From: Rhizobium terrae
Lineage (GTDB): Bacteria > Pseudomonadota > Alphaproteobacteria > Rhizobiales > Rhizobiaceae
NCBI RefSeq assembly: GCF_003425685.1
Contig: NZ_QJKM01000026.1
Coordinates: 1 to 52,930, forward strand
DNA length: 52,930 nucleotides
Direction: 5' to 3'
Part shown: piece by piece, positions 17,414 to 25,963 of the stretch
How the letters are laid out: each line of letters begins with the position of its first letter
Numbering within the stretch: the stretch's first letter is position 1
Made by a program: the position numbers and the translations under genes
Notes under the pieces: generated by a model
Seen by the model: only the letters and a program-made list of their open reading frames with translations
What the model was told of the DNA's origin: nothing
Databases searched by the model: none

Positions 17414-17944
17414 TCAGAGATTGAGATCGAAATAGAATCGTGTCAGCGTGCCGGTCTGCTCGTCCCTCATGTCAAAGAAATACGGCTGGTCACGCAGCGG
17501 CCGGGCCATGTAGTCTGTTCGTTGACACCCCTCGCCCCACACGCTTTGGATCTGGCTTTCGCTACTTGGCCGCTGCCGATCCGAATTATACCCGGCGCAG
17601 TCATTGACCTGCCGCATGCATCGGGACAGCTCCCCATTGCCAGCGTTATCGCCACTGCCTGTCTCGTTGCTGGTCTCTGTCCATCCGACCGGGCATTCGG
17701 CGAACTTTTCGTAGCCTGGTTTCCCCGCTCCGCCTTCAGGGCATGTTGGCCAGGAAAAGCCGGGACGCCGCATTGCGGAAATGAGTTTTTGCATCGGCGG
17801 CCGGCATTCCGGAACTCCGTGCCAAGACGGATTGGTTGATGCCGCGCAGAGCAGGACAGTACAGCCCCATTCATCGGCCGTGGCCTTGGGCGCGAGCGCC
17901 AGAAACGGCAGAGCGAAAGATAAAGTCACTGCAACGAGCTTCAT
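17414..17944 (-). CDS. TrbM-like exported protein of the conjugation region
   Basis: A 176-aa protein with a clear signal peptide (MKLVAVTLSFALPFLALAPKA, cleavage near TADEW). The mature part is Cys-rich: DEWGCTVLLCAASTNPSWHG, VPECRPPMQKLISAM, FSWPTCPEGG, FAECPVGW. This arrangement matches TrbM/KikA-type periplasmic conjugation proteins, which in RP4 are needed for mating-pair formation (family knowledge). It is the last gene of a leftward operon diverging from virB1, 23 nt after the first SNase-fold gene. Confidence 0.65.
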   Translation of the reverse strand: MKLVAVTLSFALPFLALAPKATADEWGCTVLLCAASTNPSWHGVPECRPPMQKLISAMRRPGFSWPTCPEGGAGKPGYEKFAECPVGWTETSNETGSGDNAGNGELSRCMRQVNDCAGYNSDRQRPSSESQIQSVWGEGCQRTDYMARPLRDQPYFFDMRDEQTGTLTRFYFDLNL

Positions 17945-17967
17945 GACCCGAACCTCTCAATTGTTCG

Positions 17968-18654
17968 TCAGCGATCGTGGCGGGAAGGAAGGCGGCGCGC
18001 GTCTGCAAATGGAGGCGAGATTTCGGATCGTCGCTCTTTCAGCAAATTGTAGTCGGCGATCGGCTGGCGATCAGCGGTACGGTCGATCGCTCTTTCGCGC
18101 CACTCGTCCATGTCTAGGACATAGGTCGCCCACATCCCGTAGCGCGCAGCCTTCGCGTAACGCTCGACGGCTGCATAGCCTGGATTGTCTGATTGTGAGG
18201 ACGTTCGCGCCCAGCCTGCACGCAGCATTTCTCGGCCGAGATCCCGGCCCCGAACCGTGCATCGATGGGCCGGTGCTGGCACCTCAGATTGAAGCCGGCA
18301 ATCGACCCTCTTATTGCCAACAGTCCGTTTCAACCAAGCCTTCGCAAAGGGGCCGCATGGCACCGGCAGCAAGCGGCTTTGCTCTTTCGACGTCATTTGC
18401 GGATCAAAGCTCCACTGAGGCAGCGCGCAGGCGTCTATTCCGGCAAGCTGAACCTTTAGGCCCGCATCGGCAAACCAAAGTGTCCGGCCATCCAGCGCGG
18501 CAGCCCTGCCCTTTACCTGAGCGACGATCCTATAGCCAGCGAAAGAGTTGCCACCCGGGAGTCGACTTTGGACGAAATCGGCGGCAAATGAGGGGGCAGA
18601 GATGACCGCGACAAACGATGCGGAGACCGCGGACGTCAGAATCGTTGATCTCAT
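17968..18654 (-). CDS. Exported staphylococcal-nuclease-fold protein, catalytic residues replaced
   Basis: A 228-aa protein from ATG 18654, which overlaps the preceding gene stop as ATGA. Signal peptide MRSTILTSAVSASFVAVISAPSFAA is followed by an SNase-like OB fold: LKVQLAGIDACALPQW, VPCGPFAKAWLKRTVG, VDCRLQ, GRDLGREMLRAGWART, YAKAARYGMW. In active nucleases the first motif has Arg (VRL) and Glu (APE); here it has Gln and Ala, so it is probably not a nuclease. A binding or structural role in the envelope is inferred. Confidence 0.75.
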   Translation of the reverse strand: MRSTILTSAVSASFVAVISAPSFAADFVQSRLPGGNSFAGYRIVAQVKGRAAALDGRTLWFADAGLKVQLAGIDACALPQWSFDPQMTSKEQSRLLPVPCGPFAKAWLKRTVGNKRVDCRLQSEVPAPAHRCTVRGRDLGREMLRAGWARTSSQSDNPGYAAVERYAKAARYGMWATYVLDMDEWRERAIDRTADRQPIADYNLLKERRSEISPPFADARRLPSRHDR

Positions 18655-19183
18655 TTCGAACTCCTGAGCTGCGCCGCCTTGCCAAGCAATAGGGCTGGAT
18701 GCTGGACATCGGGAAACTGCCAAAGGCCGGCTTTCGCATCCTTCGCCTGCGCCTCGGCCACCGCATAGGAAGAGTTAAGTGGCATCCCCCTGCCATCGAG
18801 GGCCGCGAATGCATAACCGCGGCTGATCAGGATCGTGCCCAAATCCAGCTTCGCACCTCCGACGACCGCGAAACAGACGACGTAAGTCAGGTCGGCGCGA
18901 CGAGCGATGGGAGTGCAACGCGGCTGGATATCCTTGATGAAAGCGGCGAGCACAGCGAGCGAAACGTCTCCGCAGTCAAGCTTGCGCCCGGTGCCATTGG
19001 TGAACTCAGTTCCTGCAGGCAGGATTGGACGCCATAGAGCCGATACCGCTGTCCATCCTCGCTCCAGGTGTCTCCGGATTCGAGACCGATGTTCGAATGA
19101 AGTAAAATTGTGCCGTCCTGCGCTGCCGTGGCAGATGCGAAGCAGCAGACGAAGCAGCACATAGCAATCAGCGTACGAATCAT
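18651..19183 (-). pseudogene. Second exported SNase-fold protein, single frameshift
   Basis: Starts at ATG 19183, overlapping the stop of the upstream paralog, with signal peptide MIRTLIAMCCFVCCFASATA. It reads DTWSEDGQRYRLYGVQSC, then the frame is lost near 19015-19025. The original frame continues as GTEFTNGTGRKLDCGDVSLA, TPIARRADLTYVVCFAVVGG, GTILISRGYAFAALDGRG and KAGLWQFPDVQHPALL to a stop at 18651 that overlaps the next start. Only one base separates it from an intact gene, so a sequencing slip is possible. Confidence 0.7.
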
Positions 19184-19824
19184 GGCTTTGTCCTCGGATC
19201 GGCCCAGATCCCATAACCTTGCCGGCCGATCTTTTCGGCAGCCGCCAGATCCGGGCGCATGGGTGCGCCATCGGCCTCTTTGGCCAAACGGACAGCGCCA
19301 ATCGAGAGCAGTTGCTCCTCAAGGCTAGTTACGGTGTCGAGAGCACCCGGAAAATTATAGTAGCCGAAGCACGTCACATCCTGCATAGGCGCATTCTCTT
19401 CGGAGACGAACGCGCGGCAGAGAATGACCTTTGGCGATTTCGAAAGCGCCTTCAGCTGCAGCAATGCATAATCGCCGCAGGACCCACTGAAACCCTCCTT
19501 TTGATTGACGACATCGCCCTCGCAAGGCTCCAACCCGTACAGCCGAAGCGATGTTTTCTCATCGACCCGGATCGTCGTGGGGTTACCGGCCTGAAACCCC
19601 CTCGTGCTCGCGTAACCCTTTCGCGACACGACCTTCTTCTCACCGTCGTAATATTCGACAACGAGGACCGTCTTCCCTGGCGCTGCCAGCGATTTGACAT
19701 AGGCAGCGTCAGGGCCCGATGCGGCAAGACTTGGCTCAGAATGCATAACGGCCACGGCGATCGCCGACACAATATGACTGAAACGGACTGGATCTCGCAT
19801 CACTGATTTTTTGCGTTTCATCAT
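19180..19824 (-). CDS. Third exported SNase-fold protein, first gene of the leftward operon
   Basis: A 214-aa protein from ATG 19824 (MRDPV at 19800 is an alternative). A hydrophobic export signal ends near SLAASGPDA. It is followed by the degenerate SNase-like core: TIRVDEKTSLRLYGLEPCEG, GSCGDYALLQLKALSKSPKV, ILCRAF, VTCFGYY, LLSIGAVRLAKEADG, EKIGRQGYGIWADP. The Arg of the RL motif is kept but the active-site Glu context differs. It heads an operon of four exported proteins that diverges from virB1 over a shared promoter region. Confidence 0.75.
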   Translation of the reverse strand: MMKRKKSVMRDPVRFSHIVSAIAVAVMHSEPSLAASGPDAAYVKSLAAPGKTVLVVEYYDGEKKVVSRKGYASTRGFQAGNPTTIRVDEKTSLRLYGLEPCEGDVVNQKEGFSGSCGDYALLQLKALSKSPKVILCRAFVSEENAPMQDVTCFGYYNFPGALDTVTSLEEQLLSIGAVRLAKEADGAPMRPDLAAAEKIGRQGYGIWADPRTKP

Positions 19825-19860
19825 TTTCTGACTTCCGTTCTCAGAATTTTCGATGTAGCT

Positions 19861-19903
19861 AGACTATTACAGTCTTGACATTGACCTGACAACTGTCAAA
19901 TTT
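19861..19903. promoter_or_regulatory. Divergent promoters of the exported-protein and virB operons with operator
   Basis: Operator AGACTATTACAGTCT at 19861-19875. Leftward, TTGTCA and TAATAG (17-bp spacing; TAATAG is the complement of 19864-19869) give a good promoter whose -10 lies in the operator. Rightward, TTGACA at 19875-19880 abuts the operator, with AAATTT at 19898-19903 as a weaker -10 at 17 bp. A second inverted repeat, TTGACA...TGTCAA (19875-19898), lies between. One bound protein could block both directions. Confidence 0.65.
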
Positions 19904-19945
19904 TCGCTTCGCCAGTTCAGCTTCACAAAGCGAAATCGACCAGGG

Positions 19946-20836
19946 ATGAACGGCATCATGAGCAATGCCAGTCTTGTTATATCAATCGGCGTGATTACTC
20001 GGATCCTCGCGTCAGCTGACGTCGCGCTAGCGCAAGAACAATTTGATTTCGAACGCTTTTCTGGGCCGACCTCCAAGGCGGATCAAGCGATTAGCGTTCA
20101 GTCGCGGATGACAAACGAGGCAAGCAGATCATTTGAAATCGGCAGCAATGGTATAGCGGCGGAAGTCAGGCCGGTCGAGCAACACCCTTTGGATTCAGAC
20201 CGATCCGGTCTAGTCCATCGCGGTGCGAGTTACGCCAACAGCCCTGCACCAGCAGCGTCCAGTCCGAACGAAAATCCAGACTTTATAAGTCTAGCAAAGG
20301 CACTCCCCAATTTGGAATGCGGCCCGTCGCCGCTCGCACCGGAGGCTATCGAAAGACTTGTCGCCGAGGCAGCGTTGCGCCATTCGATCGACCCTCAATT
20401 CGCAACGGCCATCGCCTGGGCTGAAAGTCGGTACGATCAGGTCCGCAATAGCCCGAAGGGCGCGCGGGGCCCGATGCAGCTCATGCCCGGCACAGCCAAG
20501 CGTTTCGGTGTGACGGATATCTGCGATCCGGCCAGCAATATCGAAGGTGGCGTTCGCTATCTCCGTGCACTGCTCGACGAATTCAAGAACCCGATGATCG
20601 CGGCCGCCGCCTACAATGCAGGCGAACAGTCGATCTATGACAAGGGTGGTTTCCCGGCCTACCCCGAAACCGTCAACTATGTGGCGTCGGTGATCAATCG
20701 CCAGCTCGGCGTCAATTTCAGCCGAAAGCGTCCCGGAGCCAATAGAAAACCAAGCTCCAAGGATGAACCCGCGCGTGCGCCTGACGTGATCGGAGTGCGT
20801 CCACCAAAATTCGTGAGCGGCGTAATGCAGTTCTGA
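19946..20836 (+). CDS. virB1: VirB1-like lytic transglycosylase
   Basis: A 296-aa protein from ATG 19946 (CAGGGA upstream; ATG 19958 also possible). A signal sequence ending around ADVALAQEQ is followed by a low-complexity linker and an SLT domain: LRHSIDPQFATAIAWAESRYDQ (catalytic Glu), SPKGARGPMQLMPGTAKRFGV, GGVRYLRALLDEFKN, AAAYNAGEQSIYDKGG. It locally opens peptidoglycan for assembly of the secretion channel. First gene of the rightward T4SS operon. Confidence 0.9.
   Translation: MNGIMSNASLVISIGVITRILASADVALAQEQFDFERFSGPTSKADQAISVQSRMTNEASRSFEIGSNGIAAEVRPVEQHPLDSDRSGLVHRGASYANSPAPAASSPNENPDFISLAKALPNLECGPSPLAPEAIERLVAEAALRHSIDPQFATAIAWAESRYDQVRNSPKGARGPMQLMPGTAKRFGVTDICDPASNIEGGVRYLRALLDEFKNPMIAAAAYNAGEQSIYDKGGFPAYPETVNYVASVINRQLGVNFSRKRPGANRKPSSKDEPARAPDVIGVRPPKFVSGVMQF
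20278..20292. promoter_or_regulatory. Fourth copy of the AGACTN5AGTCT operator, inside virB1
   Basis: AGACTTTATAAGTCT lies 332 bp into virB1. It matches the palindromic frame of the three promoter-located copies. It might serve as an auxiliary operator for looping with the copy at 19861 (417 bp apart, centre to centre) or might be chance in coding DNA. Confidence 0.4.
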
Positions 20837-20888
20837 GCTGCTCGCACCTGCTTGTTCTAAAGCCTCCATGGATAAGAAAGGAACGGTC

Positions 20889-21227
20889 ATGACACTCGGC
20901 CTCACCTCCCCCCGCAAAGCCATGTTTCATACAGCGCTCGCCCTCGGCGTGATTGCCGCCAGTCAGTTGGTGATCGCTGACACCGCTCTGGCACAGGCAA
21001 CGAACCAGGCTTTTGCGCCTCTGCAGACTGTGGTTCAGGCCGTCGTCGATTTCATCACGGGCCCCTTCGGACGCCTCATCGCTATCATCGCCGTAATTGG
21101 TCTTGGTTTTCTCGCCTTTGCCGGTCGGTTGAGCTGGTTCACTGCCGGGGCGGTTGTCCTCGGGATCGGCCTCGTCTTTGGCGCGCCGGCGATTGTCGAT
21201 CAGCTGATCTCGACGGTCGGGAACTGA
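20889..21227 (+). CDS. virB2: VirB2-like pilin
   Basis: A 112-aa prepilin. ATG 20889 is preferred over 20868 because AAAGGA lies 6 nt upstream of it. The long signal peptide ends near TALAQATNQAF; the mature pilin has two hydrophobic segments (LIAIIAVIGLGFLAFAGRL and WFTAGAVVLGIGLVFGAPAI) separated by a short positively charged turn, as in VirB2/TrbC pilins. It polymerises into the conjugative pilus. The next gene begins 2 nt after the stop. Confidence 0.88.
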   Translation: MTLGLTSPRKAMFHTALALGVIAASQLVIADTALAQATNQAFAPLQTVVQAVVDFITGPFGRLIAIIAVIGLGFLAFAGRLSWFTAGAVVLGIGLVFGAPAIVDQLISTVGN

Positions 21228-21229
21228 AC

Positions 21230-21529
21230 ATGGCGAGCACGGAAGATGACAAACCGCTGCTGACACCATTGGTGATCGGCCTGACGCGATCGCCGACCCT
21301 CTGGGGCGTCCCCTATATGGCAGTCGTGATCGTCATCGGTCTGACGATCATCGCCTGGCTCTTGACCAACGAGCTTTGGGCGCTGCTCACCGCGCCATTT
21401 GCCTATCTCTTCCTGTTCACTCTCTGCAGCTGGGACGCCCGTATTCTCGATGTGCTGCAGGTCGCCACCCGACAAACGCCTCGCACCCGTAACAAGACGT
21501 TCTGGGGCGCCAACTCCTATGGGCCATGA
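21230..21529 (+). CDS. virB3: VirB3-like inner membrane protein
   Basis: A 99-aa protein with the VirB3 signature PLVIGLTRSPTLWGVPYMA, followed by two adjacent hydrophobic stretches (VVIVIGLTIIAWLLT and LLTAPFAYLFLFTLC). It works with VirB4 at the inner membrane during pilus assembly. Its stop overlaps the virB4 start as ATGA, indicating translational coupling. Confidence 0.9.
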   Translation: MASTEDDKPLLTPLVIGLTRSPTLWGVPYMAVVIVIGLTIIAWLLTNELWALLTAPFAYLFLFTLCSWDARILDVLQVATRQTPRTRNKTFWGANSYGP

Positions 21530-23946
21530 CTATGTTGAACGTCATCAGGGAAGAACTGGCATTTGGCGCCGCGCGTGGCCGTGAGCGGCCGATGGCCCGG
21601 CACATTCCCTATCTGCGCCATGTCGCCGACACGGTCTTGAAGCTCGAGGACGGCGCGCTGATGAGTGTTGTCCGGATCGATGGCCTCTTCTTTCAGACGG
21701 AAGATCAGGCAGAGATCAACATGCGGTCGATCGTGCAGAACACGTTGATCCGGGCGCTGGGATCGAGCCGCTTTTCGATCTGGTCCACGGTCGTCCGCCG
21801 GCAGGTCAATACCACGATTGAGGGGGAGTTCGAGGATCCGTTCTGCGCCGAACTCAATCGACGCTATGCCGCATCGCTCAACGGCAAGCGCATGTTCACC
21901 AACGAAATCTATCTGACGGTACTAAGATCCGGCATGCGCGGTGCGCTCGCGGTCGGTGACCGCACGCGTCGTCTTCTCGACCGCACGGCAGGACGAAGCG
22001 TCAAGGACGACCAGCAGCGCGAGGCGATCGACGAACTCGAGGAGCTCGTCGGCAATATCGTTCGTGACCTCGGCAAATACGGCGCGCGGGCGCTCAAGAT
22101 TGTCGAACGCAACGGCGAGCCCTATTCAGAACCCTGCGAATTCCTCAACATGATCCTGACCTGCGGCATCCCGCGCAGGATGCGGCTTCCGCGCATGGGG
22201 ATTGCCGGTTATGTCGGCACCTCGCGCCTGCACTTTTCCCGGCGGACCATGCAGGCGCAGGGGCCGATCCGCGAGGAAGACAGGTTCGGGGCCATGCTCT
22301 CCATCAAGGAGTATCCGCCCTTTACCGGACCCGGCATGCTGGACGGGCTGCTGCAAGTGAACCACGAGTTCATCCTCACCCAATCCTTCACGCTTGCCGA
22401 CAAACCGATCGCGCAGGAGCGCATCACCCGCCTCAAGCGGCAGATCGGCGCGTCCGACGAAGCAGGCAGCGATGTCGAGAACGATATCGATTTCGCGCTA
22501 AACAGCCTCCTCAACCAGGAGGCCGTGTTCGGCTTCCATCATCTGACGCTTCTCTGCCTCTCCCGCGATCTCGACGGCGTCAACAAGGCGGTCTCCGATC
22601 TCGGAGCTTGCCTGACGGACATGAACATCAACTGGCTGCGCGAGGATCTGAACCTTGAGGCCGCCTTCTGGGCGCAGCTTCCCGGCAACCATGCCTACAT
22701 TGCCCGCCGCGCCATGCTTTCAAGCGCCAACTTCTCCGGCCTGTCGTCAATGCACAATTTCGCCTCCGGTCAGCAGGACGGCACGCATTGGGGAAGCCCA
22801 ATCACGATCCTGGAGACCACCAGCCAGACGCCCTACTGGTTCAATTTCCATCGGCGCGACATCGGCCACTTCCTGGTGACCGGCCCAACGGGCTCCGGCA
22901 AGACGGTGGCGCTGACGTTTCTGTTGGCGCAGGCATTCCGTGTCCGTCCCTCTCCGCGCGCCGTGTTCTTCGACAAGGATCGCGGCGCCGAAATCTTCAT
23001 CCGCGCCATGAACGGATCCTACGAGGTTCTCGCGCCAGGCACGCCAACCGGTTTCAATCCGTTGCAGATCGCGAATACCGGCGAGAACCGCGACTTCCTG
23101 GTCCGGCTGCTGAAGGCGATGCTGCGCGGGGACGGCGCATCCGCTTTCGACAGGCAAGAGGAGGACACGCTCGAACGGGCGATCGTTCGGCTGATGCAGG
23201 AGCCTGCCGCCGAGCGGACGCTCGCCAACCTGTCCGGCCTGCTGACGGGGCGTTCGCGCGCCGGGCCGAACGATCTGCACGCCCGGCTTCGGCCATGGAT
23301 CGAAGGCGAAAAGGCCTGGCTGTTCAATGCCCGGCACGATGTCCTGTCGTTCAAGGATCGTGGCGTGTTCGGCTTCGACATGACCAGCATACTGGACAAT
23401 GACGAGGTGCGCACTCCTGCGCTGATGTATATCTATCACCGCCTCGACGAGCTGTTCGACGGTACGCCTGTCATGATCTTCATGGACGAGGGCTGGCGCT
23501 TGTTGCGCGACGCGACGTTCTCGGACTTCATCGTCGATAAGATGAAGACGATCCGAAAGCTGAACGGCATCGTCGGCTTCGGAACTCAATCGGCGGCGGA
23601 CATTGTCCGCTCACCTGCCTCTCACACTCTGATCGAGCAATCGGCGACAAACATTCATTTCCCAAACCCCCGCGCCGACGAGGAAAGCTATATCCAGCGT
23701 TTCGGTCTGACGGTTAAGGAATTCAACTTCATCCGCAACACGCCGCCTGAAAAGCGGGCCTTCCTGATTAAACATGGTAATGACAGCGTCATCGCCCGCC
23801 TCGATCTCGGCACCATGCCGGATCTGATCAAGGTCCTTTCCGGCCGCAAGGAAACTGTCGAGGAGTGTGCTCAGTTACGTGAAGTCTATGGCGATGACCC
23901 ATCCGGTTGGCTTTCCCATTTCTGCGGATGGGAGGTTGAACCATGA
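21526..23946 (+). CDS. virB4: VirB4-like T4SS ATPase
   Basis: An 806-aa ATPase, normal length. The N-terminal CagE/VirB4 domain (ARGRERPMARHIPYLRHV onward) is followed by the ATPase domain with Walker A GPTGSGKT at residues 453-460 and Walker B VMIFMDEGW near 649-657. Downstream, GFGTQSAADIVRSP and HFPNPRADEESY are typical. It energises pilus biogenesis and substrate transfer at the inner-membrane base. Overlaps both neighbours by 4 bp. Confidence 0.95.
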   Translation: MTMLNVIREELAFGAARGRERPMARHIPYLRHVADTVLKLEDGALMSVVRIDGLFFQTEDQAEINMRSIVQNTLIRALGSSRFSIWSTVVRRQVNTTIEGEFEDPFCAELNRRYAASLNGKRMFTNEIYLTVLRSGMRGALAVGDRTRRLLDRTAGRSVKDDQQREAIDELEELVGNIVRDLGKYGARALKIVERNGEPYSEPCEFLNMILTCGIPRRMRLPRMGIAGYVGTSRLHFSRRTMQAQGPIREEDRFGAMLSIKEYPPFTGPGMLDGLLQVNHEFILTQSFTLADKPIAQERITRLKRQIGASDEAGSDVENDIDFALNSLLNQEAVFGFHHLTLLCLSRDLDGVNKAVSDLGACLTDMNINWLREDLNLEAAFWAQLPGNHAYIARRAMLSSANFSGLSSMHNFASGQQDGTHWGSPITILETTSQTPYWFNFHRRDIGHFLVTGPTGSGKTVALTFLLAQAFRVRPSPRAVFFDKDRGAEIFIRAMNGSYEVLAPGTPTGFNPLQIANTGENRDFLVRLLKAMLRGDGASAFDRQEEDTLERAIVRLMQEPAAERTLANLSGLLTGRSRAGPNDLHARLRPWIEGEKAWLFNARHDVLSFKDRGVFGFDMTSILDNDEVRTPALMYIYHRLDELFDGTPVMIFMDEGWRLLRDATFSDFIVDKMKTIRKLNGIVGFGTQSAADIVRSPASHTLIEQSATNIHFPNPRADEESYIQRFGLTVKEFNFIRNTPPEKRAFLIKHGNDSVIARLDLGTMPDLIKVLSGRKETVEECAQLREVYGDDPSGWLSHFCGWEVEP

Positions 23947-25022
23947 GGGCAGTGCTTTCTCTCGGCCTTGCCGGTTCCGCACTCGCCGCAAGTGTCGCCC
24001 TCGCCGACGTCCCGGTGCTCGACAACACCAATCTCGATCCGCATGAGCAACGAGACGACACCACGACCAAAATCGAAGATACAGACAAGGATCGCAATAC
24101 GATGCATACCTCGGTGACCTGCTCGATGTATCGAGCTGGTCGTCGAAACGATCCCGTGGGGGCGGCCGAAGCCAACCCGGAAATCTCCGGCCTGGTGCGC
24201 CGTGTCGCGCGCGAGGAAGGCGTCGATGAAAACCAGTTTCTCGCCCTCGTCTATCAGGAGAGCCGCTTTAATCCCTGCGCCAAGTCCAGTGCCGGGGCAA
24301 CAGGCCTCGCACAGTTGATGCCGGGAACTGCAGCCGGGCTCCGTATCGACGAGAACAATATCGAAGACAACCTGCGCGGTGGCGCACGTTATTATCGCCA
24401 GCAGTTGATCCGGTATGACGGGAATGTCTCGCTGGCTCTCGCCGCATACAATTCCGGTTCCGGCAACGTCAACAAATATGGCGGCATACCGCCGTTCAAG
24501 GAAACCCAGGGCTACGTCGCCTCCATCACCCAGGACTGGCTGCCCGCATTCGGTGGCTCGGACAAGTCCGGTATCCCCCTGAATTTCGGGGGTGGCGAAA
24601 CGGCCTACACGGGTATGCGATCCTCGACGCTGAGCGCCATGGGAGCAACGAAAGCGACCGGCGACAGTCTCGGAAATGTCGCGAGCTGGTATCAGCAGCT
24701 CGGGCAGCTTCAAACCAGTACGATCCAGGACAGCTGGGATCACAATTCGACCGCACGCAACGCCAATCTCGAAATGATCAACAACGTCATCAAGCTGACG
24801 ACGGCGATGGCGGATCTGGCGAACGCCCGCAACGCCGTCTCATCGGCCAATCTCTCCGGATCTTCGCAGAGCTCGGCGCCACCGAGAGACGACGACCAAG
24901 CCCGCGACACGACCGGCCTCTGCGACCCTCGCCAGAGCCTGGTCTGGAGTGAGGAAGACAAGGCCTGCGTCCAGCGTCGGGAAGACGAAAACCAGGTCCA
25001 GTTGATGTTGGAAACGCAATAG
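23943..25022 (+). CDS. Second lytic transglycosylase with VirB5-like N-terminus
   Basis: A 359-aa exported protein. Signal peptide MRAVLSLGLAGSALAASVALA is followed by DVPVLDNTNLDPHEQRDD, resembling the start of the adjacent VirB5 (DVPVIDKTNYAVAKQT). A complete SLT domain follows at about residues 78-190 (QFLALVYQESRFNPCAKSSA with catalytic Glu; GATGLAQLMPGTA; ALAAYNSGSGNVNKYGG). A C-terminal 170-residue tail contains helical stretches and GLCDPRQSLVWSEEDKACVQ. It is distinct from VirB1 in the same operon. A role at the pilus tip or peptidoglycan is inferred. Confidence 0.8.
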   Translation: MRAVLSLGLAGSALAASVALADVPVLDNTNLDPHEQRDDTTTKIEDTDKDRNTMHTSVTCSMYRAGRRNDPVGAAEANPEISGLVRRVAREEGVDENQFLALVYQESRFNPCAKSSAGATGLAQLMPGTAAGLRIDENNIEDNLRGGARYYRQQLIRYDGNVSLALAAYNSGSGNVNKYGGIPPFKETQGYVASITQDWLPAFGGSDKSGIPLNFGGGETAYTGMRSSTLSAMGATKATGDSLGNVASWYQQLGQLQTSTIQDSWDHNSTARNANLEMINNVIKLTTAMADLANARNAVSSANLSGSSQSSAPPRDDDQARDTTGLCDPRQSLVWSEEDKACVQRREDENQVQLMLETQ

Positions 25023-25038
25023 CACAGGAGACAGGGAA

Positions 25039-25752
25039 ATGCGGTCCAAGGCTTTCTTCGCTTATGTCGCACTTATCGTACCGGCGGTCGCCGTGTCTGC
25101 CGCCCGGGCGGATGTGCCAGTGATCGACAAGACGAATTATGCGGTCGCCAAACAGACAGCAGAGACCACAGACAAAATCCTCGACACCAACAAGAACATC
25201 CTCACGACCGTGACCGACACACTCAAGGCCGTCACCGGGGATCGCGCCAGCACGGCGTCGCCTATGAAGGATCTCGCGATCGGCAATGGATTCAGCGTCT
25301 CCTCGGTGCCTTCCTTTGATAGTCTCATCAAGGACGGCGTGCCGAATTTCGGGTCGATGAGCGGCGATATCGCCAAAACCGCCACGGTGTTCATCAATGG
25401 ACTGCAGCTGGTCAAGTCGCTGTCCGGGAAAGAGAACAGCAGCTTTTCCGGCGACAAATCCTACGAGCAGCTCGTCAATGCCGTACTCGGTGTCTCGGCA
25501 ATGATCAACGGCTCCCAACAAGCGATCGAGACACGCAAAAGCGCTTTCGAACATGCCGGCAGCCAGATCGGCACCTCCCAGGATATCAAGGGCTCGATCG
25601 ATCAGAATACCCAGCTGCAAGTGCAGTCCGGCCTCACCCTCAACGAGATGATCGGTGTGATGAACGGTGCGGTGACCTCGCTCCAGGTCGAAAACCAGCG
25701 GCGGCTGACCGACATTTCCAATACCAAGAAGACGCTGAGCTATGGAAACTGA
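25039..25752 (+). CDS. virB5: VirB5-like minor pilin protein
   Basis: A 237-aa exported protein. Signal peptide MRSKAFFAYVALIVPAVAVSAARA; the mature start is DVPVIDKTNYAVAKQTAETT. The rest is largely alpha-helical (LNEMIGVMNGAVTSLQVENQ at the C-terminus), as in VirB5/TrbJ proteins that sit at the pilus tip. It follows the SLT gene by 16 nt. The shared N-terminal motif with that protein suggests duplication and domain capture. Confidence 0.8.
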   Translation: MRSKAFFAYVALIVPAVAVSAARADVPVIDKTNYAVAKQTAETTDKILDTNKNILTTVTDTLKAVTGDRASTASPMKDLAIGNGFSVSSVPSFDSLIKDGVPNFGSMSGDIAKTATVFINGLQLVKSLSGKENSSFSGDKSYEQLVNAVLGVSAMINGSQQAIETRKSAFEHAGSQIGTSQDIKGSIDQNTQLQVQSGLTLNEMIGVMNGAVTSLQVENQRRLTDISNTKKTLSYGN

Positions 25753-25956
25753 ATGCGGATGCTGAAGCCGGTTGCAGCCTTGCTGATCTGGTCCGCCGTT
25801 CTCGCCAGCTGCGGGACAGTTCAGGAAAAGACCGCGCCCTGCAAGCGGCCGGCCAACTTGACATCCTTCGCCGAGGATCCTCGTCGCGAATGCCCGGGCA
25901 TGCGTGCCGTCAACGATCCGACGGTCGCCTTTGCGGCAATCGGTATCGAGGAATAG
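25753..25956 (+). CDS. VirB7-like small lipoprotein
   Basis: A 67-aa protein beginning directly after the virB5 stop. Signal peptide with lipobox LASC (Cys20), then GTVQEKTAPCKRPANLTSFA and RRECPGMRAV. VirB7 lipoproteins anchor the outer-membrane core with VirB9/VirB10. Here the gene lies between virB5 and virB6 rather than after virB6, as in some rhizobial T4SS. Small size makes the name positional rather than sequence-proven. Confidence 0.7.
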   Translation: MRMLKPVAALLIWSAVLASCGTVQEKTAPCKRPANLTSFAEDPRRECPGMRAVNDPTVAFAAIGIEE

Positions 25957-25963
25957 CGACGCG

